Assembly: GCA_963836015.1 (NCBI GenBank)
Contig: CAWIIF010000015.1
Location: forward strand, 2,108,001 to 2,172,000
Source of the DNA: CAWCDJ01 sp963836015
Lineage (GTDB): Bacteria > Acidobacteriota > Terriglobia > Bryobacterales > Bryobacteraceae
Reading direction: 5' to 3'
Length of the DNA stretch: 64,000 nucleotides
The position numbers and the translations under genes were made by a program. Positions 57,874 through 64,000 of this stretch are shown here, one piece after another (the stretch's first letter is position 1; every line of letters starts with the position of its first letter). A model generated the notes under the pieces. It was not told the DNA's origin. It ran no database searches and saw nothing but the letters and a program-made list of their open reading frames with translations.

Positions 57874-57902
57874 AAAAGGGGCAGGCCGCGATGGCCTGCC
57901 CC
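57872..57902 (-). terminator. Intrinsic terminator of the TonB-receptor gene
   Basis: A perfect 10-bp stem (GGGGCAGGCC with GGCCTGCCCC, 57878-57902) with a 5-nt loop is followed, on the minus strand, by six U residues (57877-57872). It lies 22 bp past the receptor stop at 57925. Its U-tract overlaps the TAA of the convergent sigma-like gene. For the plus strand no U-tract follows, so it is not a clear terminator there. Confidence 0.85.
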
Positions 57903-57924
57903 GAATTCTGACTCGGATTGACGG

Positions 57925-60900
57925 TTAGAATACCACTCGCAGCGACAGTTCAATCTGCCGCGGCGGCCGGGTTGCATTAACCTGGCCGAACGTCAGGTTG
58001 GTCTGTGCGCCGGTAGTCGGGTTGAAGCTGGTGCCGCTGTTCACGGCGGAATACTGCGTGTGGTTAAAGGTATTGAACATCTCCGTCCGGAACTGAACGA
58101 AGCGGCCTTCTTTCAAAAGCGGGAAGCGCTTGGATATAGCGAGATCCCAATTGTTGGTCCCCGGAGCCCGGCAGACGTTCACGCCGGCGTTTCCGAAGTT
58201 GGCCATCGTGACATTGGGGTTGCCCCATTGTCCGATCACCGGCGCCGAAACCGACGCGGTGTTGAACCACTGATCGAACGTCCTGGGGCCATTGCAATCG
58301 CCGACCATGTTCACCCGAGCTCCTTCGGTGGAACCGGTGACTTCCTGCGAAGTCGTATATCCCAGGCCGGGGGTGAACGGGTTCCCGCTGATGAACGAAG
58401 TGACGCCGCTGAGCTGCCAGTTGTCGAATACCCATTTGGCAGGGCGGACGTTCATCTTCGTCCCGAGTTTCGGGAGATCCCAGAAGTAGTTCGCCACGAA
58501 CACGTCCGGACGGTCAAATCCGGCCGGGCCGTAGTTGCGCGACCGCGGAGCGAAGTACGGGCTGACAGTGGAAGTGTCGCCGTCGGCCACATCCAGAACC
58601 TTCGAATGCGTGTAGGCGACGCCCATTTGAAGTCCCTGGGCAAAACGCCGGCTGGCTGAAATCTGGAGCGAATTGTAGTTCGAGTTGTAACCGTTGGTGA
58701 GGGTGGTGATATCGCCCCAGCCGAAATACGGTTTCATGTAGTTGTCGGCGAGCGGCTTCCCGGGCTGCGACGGATCTTCGAAAGCCTTGTTGAAGCGTGC
58801 GCCGCTCGGGATCGGGTTGATGTTCTTGCCGGCGATCAGGTGGTAGGACTCGCTGCCGACATAAGCCACGTCGATCGCGAAATCCTTCACTTGCTGCTGA
58901 ATGCCGAAGCTCCAGTTCATGGTCGTGCCCGGATTGTTGAAGCCGAGCAGATTGTTGATGCTGGTCGGGCCGGTGGCGCCTCCGCTGTTAGCGTAGGTAT
59001 CGAGCGTGCCGAAATAGAGGGTCGGACTGAAAGCCACCGGCGGATTGCCGTTGGTGTTCATGGTAGGGTTGCCCTGCAGGCGGTCCTGGAACATGCCGAA
59101 ACCGCCGCGGATGGCGGTCTTGCCGGTTCCGAAAACGTCCCAGGCGAAGCCCAGGCGCGGCCCGTAGTACACGGCGCCCGTTGTGTAGAGCCCGGCCGGA
59201 TAGCCGCCGACGCCGCCCACGGCTGCGCCGTTGGCGACATTGCCGGTCCCGGGGATGAAGAGACCGATCAGCGGATTCGGGTAAAGGGTGCCGGTCCGCG
59301 GATCCATCGCCACGCGTTTGTTGGTGGCCGGATCGATGGTCGGCATGTACAGCAGCGGCGCGCTGGCCCTGCTGAACAGCCCCGGATTGAATCCCGCGAT
59401 GGTCTGGTTGTGGTCGGTCTGCGGAGGCAGGTGGTAGAAGCGAACGCCTGCATCGATCGTCAGCCGGCGGCTCACGCGCCAGTTGTCCTGCAGGTAGAAC
59501 TCCAGGTTGTTGAAGTACCAGTCGCCGTTCACGCGCGCAGTTGCTTCCGAATAGGTGTTGAGCTGGCCGATGAGCGCGTTGGCGAACGAATCGCCGGTGT
59601 CGAACGGGTTGTTCGAGTTGGTGCTGAAGTTGAAGGTCCCGCGGGGATTGGTGCCGCCCACCTGGAACTTGCGCGTATGCTCGAAGTAGACGCCGGCTTT
59701 GATCGTATGTGAGCCATGTACCTTCGAGATGTTGTCAACGACGCTCATGATGTCGTTGAAGTTCTCGTACGGGATATTGCCGTAGGTCATGTTGACCGTG
59801 TTGGACGGCTGGCCGCCGAACGCAATGTTCGGCATGTACGTTGTGTTGTCCACGTAACTAACGCCGCTCTTCGCATCCGCGAACCACTGTGCCGGATTGC
59901 CGACCTTCGAACGATCGATCGCCGACGCGTCCTGCGGATAGAAATACAGGTTGTTGTGGCTCTTGCCGAAGATGAACTCGTTCACCAGCGAGGAAGAGAA
60001 GCTCTTCGTCACATGGAATACGTGCCCTTTGCCGGGCTGCCCGAACGTGATCGGCACCGTCCCGATGTTCACGCTGCCGTTCACCCACATGCCGTAAGGA
60101 GTCTGCTGCTCGTCCTTATCCTGCACGTATCGCCAATAGACCTGCAGCGTGGGGGTGATGTTGTAATCCAGGCGGATCATGTCCTCGCGTTTCGGATAGC
60201 CGCCGGTGTACTGGCTGAAGTAGTTCCTCTGGAACCGGTTGTTATCGGTAGCGGCGTCGCCGGGGCAGCCCGCGCAATTGTAATTCGGCTTCGGAAAGTA
60301 GTTCAACATCGCCAGACCCAGCGTGCTGAACCGGCTTTTCGGAACCACGTTGCCGGGATACTGAGCGCCATTTGTCGAATCGATGACTTTAATGACCTGG
60401 CCCGAAGAGTTGTAGCTCTTCGAGAAATCGCCGGTCCGCTCCAGGTCGGTTGGCACCGTCGCGTAGCGCGTTCCGTAGTCTTTGCGCTGCCCGGTGTATT
60501 CCTGGCTGAAGAAGAAGAACAGCTTGTCGCGGTTCCTGTTGAACAGCTTCGGGATCATGACGGGGCCGCCCACCGAGAAGCCCGTGATCCGGTAGCGGTA
60601 CGGAGCCTTCTTGATGCCCGAACGGTTGTTGAAGAAGCTGTTGGCGTTCAGGCTTTCGTGCCGGTAGGTGTCGTAGCCGGTGGCGTGGAAATCCCTCGCG
60701 CCGCCCTTCGTAATCACCGTAATGACGCCGCCCGAGTTGCGTCCGAACTCAGCCTGGTAGTTGCTGGTCAGGACTTTCACTTCGGCAATCGAATCCATGT
60801 TCGGCTCGAACTGCAGAGTGTTGTTGGAGCCTGTATCGAGGTTTGTGATGCCATCCACCGCGTAGTTCTTCGCGTTCTCGCGGGACCCGTTGATGAACGT

Positions 60901-61437
60901 GCCGCGCAGGGAATCGGGAGAACTGGTCTCGCGGGCCTGGCTAAGGTTATCCACGACGCCCGGAACCGTCAGCAGCAGGGCGAACATATCACGCCCCTTG
61001 ATGGCGATGTTCTGGAACTGCGCGTCGGTGATGGTGCCCGATTTTTCGGCCGTGGCGAGGTTGATCTGGGAAACTTCGCCGGATACCTGAACGCTCTCGG
61101 AGAGCGCGCCCACTTCCAGCTTTAACTGGCCGAGGGTGCGGGTCTCTCCGGAGGTGACGAAGACATTTTTCGTGTTCAGCGTCTTGAAACCGGTGGACTT
61201 CACCGTCAGGTCGTAGGTGCCACCCTGGACGATGGTGAAAACACAGGCGCCCTGATTGTCGGACTTCACGGTCGCGGCAGTGGTAGTGGCCTGGTTGATT
61301 AAGGTGCATTCGGCGCCCGGAATGGGAGCGCCCGAGGGATCGACGATCGTGGTCAACACGGAGCTCGAGACGTTCTGCGAGAACGCCAGGAAAGCCGTGC
61401 ACACCAAAAGCGTGACTATACTTAGCAGCTTTTTCAT
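57925..61437 (-). CDS. TonB-dependent receptor, acidobacterial Oar-like type
   Basis: The 1170-residue protein starts at MKKLLSIVTLLVCTAFLAFS (signal peptide). A carboxypeptidase-regulatory-like Ig domain (LTTIVDPSGAPIPGAECTLI, residues about 25-105) precedes a plug (QFQNIAIKGRDMFALLLTVP, AEFGRNSGGVITVITKGGAR). A beta-barrel ends in IELSLRVVF with terminal Phe. It imports large glycans or peptides across the outer membrane with TonB. An upstream open stretch of 17 codons is not used, because GGGG and ATG 61437 fit the signal peptide. It is divergent from a second receptor at 61669 and has its own terminator. Confidence 0.93.
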   Translation of the reverse strand: MKKLLSIVTLLVCTAFLAFSQNVSSSVLTTIVDPSGAPIPGAECTLINQATTTAATVKSDNQGACVFTIVQGGTYDLTVKSTGFKTLNTKNVFVTSGETRTLGQLKLEVGALSESVQVSGEVSQINLATAEKSGTITDAQFQNIAIKGRDMFALLLTVPGVVDNLSQARETSSPDSLRGTFINGSRENAKNYAVDGITNLDTGSNNTLQFEPNMDSIAEVKVLTSNYQAEFGRNSGGVITVITKGGARDFHATGYDTYRHESLNANSFFNNRSGIKKAPYRYRITGFSVGGPVMIPKLFNRNRDKLFFFFSQEYTGQRKDYGTRYATVPTDLERTGDFSKSYNSSGQVIKVIDSTNGAQYPGNVVPKSRFSTLGLAMLNYFPKPNYNCAGCPGDAATDNNRFQRNYFSQYTGGYPKREDMIRLDYNITPTLQVYWRYVQDKDEQQTPYGMWVNGSVNIGTVPITFGQPGKGHVFHVTKSFSSSLVNEFIFGKSHNNLYFYPQDASAIDRSKVGNPAQWFADAKSGVSYVDNTTYMPNIAFGGQPSNTVNMTYGNIPYENFNDIMSVVDNISKVHGSHTIKAGVYFEHTRKFQVGGTNPRGTFNFSTNSNNPFDTGDSFANALIGQLNTYSEATARVNGDWYFNNLEFYLQDNWRVSRRLTIDAGVRFYHLPPQTDHNQTIAGFNPGLFSRASAPLLYMPTIDPATNKRVAMDPRTGTLYPNPLIGLFIPGTGNVANGAAVGGVGGYPAGLYTTGAVYYGPRLGFAWDVFGTGKTAIRGGFGMFQDRLQGNPTMNTNGNPPVAFSPTLYFGTLDTYANSGGATGPTSINNLLGFNNPGTTMNWSFGIQQQVKDFAIDVAYVGSESYHLIAGKNINPIPSGARFNKAFEDPSQPGKPLADNYMKPYFGWGDITTLTNGYNSNYNSLQISASRRFAQGLQMGVAYTHSKVLDVADGDTSTVSPYFAPRSRNYGPAGFDRPDVFVANYFWDLPKLGTKMNVRPAKWVFDNWQLSGVTSFISGNPFTPGLGYTTSQEVTGSTEGARVNMVGDCNGPRTFDQWFNTASVSAPVIGQWGNPNVTMANFGNAGVNVCRAPGTNNWDLAISKRFPLLKEGRFVQFRTEMFNTFNHTQYSAVNSGTSFNPTTGAQTNLTFGQVNATRPPRQIELSLRVVF

Positions 61438-61541
61438 GTGACCCCACTTAGCCCGGCAGAACGGGGCCGGGAAGGCCCTGTGACTCACCCGTTACGGACC
61501 TTGTCTAAGGAATTTAACCTCTAAATACCCGAAACAGATAT

Positions 61542-61570
61542 AGAATAATGCAACGCTCCCCGCATAGCAA
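61542..61570 (-). promoter_or_regulatory. Probable promoter of the receptor gene at 61437
   Basis: On the minus strand TTGCTA (61565-61570) and TATTCT (61542-61547) stand 17 bp apart, each matching 4 of 6 positions. The leader would be about 98 nt. It lies in the 231-bp gene-free space between the two divergent receptor genes. Confidence 0.35.
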
Positions 61571-61668
61571 GGGGTTTATCTGCTACGAAATAAACGTGAA
61601 AGGGCAAGCTGAAGCATGCCCCACCAGGACCCGAACGCCTGGGACTACGCTAAAATCGAGGAATCAGG

Positions 61669-64000
61669 GTGACTCCATCCACTCACGCCACGGTGGTGGT
61701 TCTACTGTCGGCCGCAGCGCTGCTGGCCGCGGGACCGGGTATAACGGTGATCGCCGTAGACGCCGCCAACCGGCCGGCGCCCGGAATCCGAGTCGAGCTG
61801 CAGCGGAAAGCCGCGTCCGCCGCATCGCCCGGCGCACTCACCGACGATCGCGGCCGCGCCGTCTTTGCCGATCTCCAGCCGGGCATCTATCAACTCACCA
61901 TCACCGGTGAGGGCTTCGAGACCATCCATCGCGAGGTGGACGTCTCCGCCGGCCAGTCCGTGTCTCTCGAAGTCACCCTGACACCATCGCTGGCGCGGAA
62001 AGAGAGCATCGAGGTCAAAGAGACCGTGTCGCCCGTGGAGCAGGGCGCATCGCCGCCTGCTTCCGTCTCGGCCCAGGCGGTGAAGCAGCTTCCCAACCGT
62101 CCGGCCACGGTCAGCGACGCCCTTCCGATGACCCCCGGGGTGGCCCGCGAGCCCGGCGGCGCGCTCGTGATCTCGGCCAGCCCCGAGCACCGCAGCGCCC
62201 TGATCGTCAATTCGGCGGATGTCACCGATCCGGGCACCGGACAGTTCGGCCTCACCGTCCCTATCGACAGCGTTCAGGCCATCAATGTCTTTCAGTCTCC
62301 TTACCTGGCCGAGTACGGCCGCTTCACCGCAGGGCTGGTTTCCGTCGAAACCCGGCGCGGAGGCGAAAAGTGGAAGTGGGAGTTGAACGATCCGCTTCCC
62401 GAATTCTTCATCCGGAGCTGGCACCTCCAGGGTCTCAGGACCGCTACCCCCCGGTTGAATTTCGAAGGCCCGCTGATTGCCGGCAAGTTGTACCTTTCCG
62501 AGGGATTCGAATACGTGGTCCGCAAGACGCCGGTCTACGAGCTGCCCTTCCCGCACAACCAGAAACGGGAGCAGGGAATCAACTCCTTCAGCCAGCTCGA
62601 CTGGGTTTCGTCCGGCCGCAACCTGGTGACCGCCACGGCCCACGTTGCGCCGGAACACCTGGGTTTCGCGAACCTCGACTATTTCAATCCGGAAGAGACC
62701 GCGCCGGATGCCAGCATGCATAACTACACCGGCACCCTGGCGGACCACCTGAGCCTCGATGGCGGCATTTGGGACACTACTTTTTCCGTGACCCGCTTCG
62801 ACGTCGGTGTCTGGGGGCAGGGCAACGAGGACTTGGTGATCGCGCCCGAAGGCAACCGCGGCAACTACTTCGCGCAGAAGTACCGCGACGCGTGGCGGTT
62901 GAGCGGAGCCTCCAGTTATTCGTTTGCGCCCTACCAGCACCTTGGCTCGCATAACTTCAAAGCCGGCATTTACGCCTCTGCTAGTGAGGACAGCGGCACC
63001 ATTGCCGAGCATCCCATCGAGATCCGCGATATCCTCGACCAGCTGCTCGAGCGGATCGTCTTCCCGCGCAGCCGCACCTTCGAGATCGATGACGTGGAGA
63101 AGACCATCTACGGACAGGATCACTGGATGGTCTCGCCGCGCCTGTCGCTCGATCTCGGAGTGCGCACCGAATCCCAGCAGGTGTCGGGCGCTTTTCGGGT
63201 GGCCCCGCGCGCCGGGTTTGCGTTCAACCCCTTCGCCAACCACGGCACCGTGATCCGCGGCGGCTTCGGGCTGTTCTACGACCGCGTTCCTCTCAATATC
63301 TATAACTTCAACCTGTACCCCAACCGCGTCATCACTTACTACGCGCCGGACGGAACGGTCATCGGCGGCCCGTATCTCTTCCTGAATACGCTCGGGCAGA
63401 GCCTCGTGAAGTTTCCGTTCGTCTATCAGAAACCACAGGATGGCAACTTCTCTCCCAACAGCGCCAACTGGAGCGTCCAGGTGGAGCAGCCGCTGATCCC
63501 AAAGGTGCGGCTGCGGCTGAGTTATTTGCAGAACACCTCCGCCGGCCTTCCCGTGATCAGCCCGGTCGCTCCCGACCCCGCCACGGGGTTAGGCGCGTAC
63601 CTGCTCGAAGGCACGGGTAACTCCCGGTACCGCCAGTTGGAAGCCACCGCGCGGTGGCGCGTGGATGACGAGCGGGAACTCTCCTTCTCTTATGTCTACA
63701 GCCGGGCCCGCGGCGACCTGAACGATTTTGGCGACTACCTGAACGTTTTCCAGGCTCCGATCATCCGCCCCAATTATTTCGGCGACCTGTCCGGCAGCCT
63801 GCCGCATCGCTTCCTGACGTGGGGCATTGTGCGGCTGACTCCTACATGGCGGGTCTCTCCGGTGATCGAATACCGCTCCGGCTTCCCATACTCGGTTCTC
63901 GATGCCGCGCAGAACTATGCGGGGGTCCCCAACGGCAACCGCTTTCCCCACTTTTTCTCGATCGACTCACGCATATCAAAAGATATCAAGGTGAACCCGA
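61669..64000 (+). CDS. TonB-dependent receptor-like protein, cut by the right window edge
   Basis: At least 777 residues run off the window. The start GTG 61669 follows GAGG by 7 bp and opens a signal peptide (VVVLLSAAALLAAGPGITV). An Ig-like regulatory domain (VDAANRPAPGIRVELQRKAA, LQPGIYQLTITGEGFE) leads to a TonB plug-like part (VSAQAVKQLPNRPATVSDAL, IDSVQAINVFQSPYLAEYGR). Barrel strands follow (FAFNPFANHGTVIRGGFGLF). It belongs to the same broad type as the neighbouring receptor but is clearly distinct, with a shorter plug and barrel. It is open-ended at the window edge, so its end cannot be given. Confidence 0.88.
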   Translation, partial: MTPSTHATVVVLLSAAALLAAGPGITVIAVDAANRPAPGIRVELQRKAASAASPGALTDDRGRAVFADLQPGIYQLTITGEGFETIHREVDVSAGQSVSLEVTLTPSLARKESIEVKETVSPVEQGASPPASVSAQAVKQLPNRPATVSDALPMTPGVAREPGGALVISASPEHRSALIVNSADVTDPGTGQFGLTVPIDSVQAINVFQSPYLAEYGRFTAGLVSVETRRGGEKWKWELNDPLPEFFIRSWHLQGLRTATPRLNFEGPLIAGKLYLSEGFEYVVRKTPVYELPFPHNQKREQGINSFSQLDWVSSGRNLVTATAHVAPEHLGFANLDYFNPEETAPDASMHNYTGTLADHLSLDGGIWDTTFSVTRFDVGVWGQGNEDLVIAPEGNRGNYFAQKYRDAWRLSGASSYSFAPYQHLGSHNFKAGIYASASEDSGTIAEHPIEIRDILDQLLERIVFPRSRTFEIDDVEKTIYGQDHWMVSPRLSLDLGVRTESQQVSGAFRVAPRAGFAFNPFANHGTVIRGGFGLFYDRVPLNIYNFNLYPNRVITYYAPDGTVIGGPYLFLNTLGQSLVKFPFVYQKPQDGNFSPNSANWSVQVEQPLIPKVRLRLSYLQNTSAGLPVISPVAPDPATGLGAYLLEGTGNSRYRQLEATARWRVDDERELSFSYVYSRARGDLNDFGDYLNVFQAPIIRPNYFGDLSGSLPHRFLTWGIVRLTPTWRVSPVIEYRSGFPYSVLDAAQNYAGVPNGNRFPHFFSIDSRISKDIKVNP

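Noticed and set aside
61651..61656. TAAAAT as -10 of the right-edge receptor gene
   Set aside because: Transcription would begin only a few bases before the start codon, leaving no room for the ribosome site that is present.

Overview
The window looks like a chromosomal stretch of a soil Acidobacterium, most like the Solibacter/Bryobacter group. The grounds are a high-GC genome, TonB-dependent receptors with an N-terminal carboxypeptidase-regulatory-like domain, a Tat-exported VWFA-related protein, many secreted glycan-active enzymes, a PQQ dehydrogenase with a c-type cytochrome partner, and small proteins of acidobacterial appearance. This assignment rests on protein style recalled from memory, not on a search. 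I see no rRNA, tRNA, CRISPR array, insertion sequence or prophage. Both ends cut a gene: a GH-A clan glycosidase at the left edge and a TonB-dependent receptor at the right edge.

Layout. 1-6368 (minus strand): a four-gene sugar operon with a double pectin-lyase-fold protein fused to a beta-propeller, a Tat-exported amidohydrolase, an L-arabinose/L-fucose isomerase-like enzyme and a GH39-like glycosidase. 6427-8529: a FadB/FadJ-type beta-oxidation fusion. 8539-9453: a DedA-rhodanese fusion with an in-frame UGA in the rhodanese active loop, followed by intact coding sequence and a SECIS-like hairpin. This is the best candidate for something new. 10797-16103: an electron-transfer operon with an outer-membrane porin, a monoheme cytochrome, an octaheme cytochrome, a b-type cytochrome and an ArsR regulator. 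16303-22120: a methyltransferase, an FmdB zinc ribbon, a carboxylesterase and a GH106 rhamnosidase. 22297-27556: an NmrA-like protein, three small basic proteins, a GH28 polygalacturonase, a PAP2 membrane enzyme and a small secreted protein. 27610-29975: a diheme cytochrome plus PQQ dehydrogenase. 29977-35748: assorted small genes, including a UlaG-like hydrolase, a degenerate NACHT-like domain, hemerythrin, a Kir channel and a DinB protein. 35860-39237: gyrA and larE. 39244-44504: an esterase, an MFS transporter and a decayed GH78 rhamnosidase. 44464-47117: a HIT protein, HU/IHF and ribosomal protein S1. 47508-56310: a small membrane protein, a glucosaminidase-like protein, a TPR lipoprotein, the VWFA protein with a large secreted partner, and a Gly-rich repeat protein. 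56398-64000: a PEBP protein, a DUF1328-like protein, a sigma-like regulator and two divergent TonB-dependent receptors.

How the genes may work together. Pectin and rhamnogalacturonan use is a recurring theme: pectin-lyase-fold proteins, GH28, GH106, the GH78 relic, two esterase-type hydrolases, an isomerase, a lactonase-like amidohydrolase, an MFS sugar or nucleoside carrier and TonB receptors. A second theme is periplasmic redox chemistry: the porin/octaheme/b-cytochrome operon, the DedA-rhodanese fusion and the PQQ dehydrogenase with its cytochrome. The remaining core genes (gyrA, rpsA, HU/IHF, HIT) are ordinary housekeeping.
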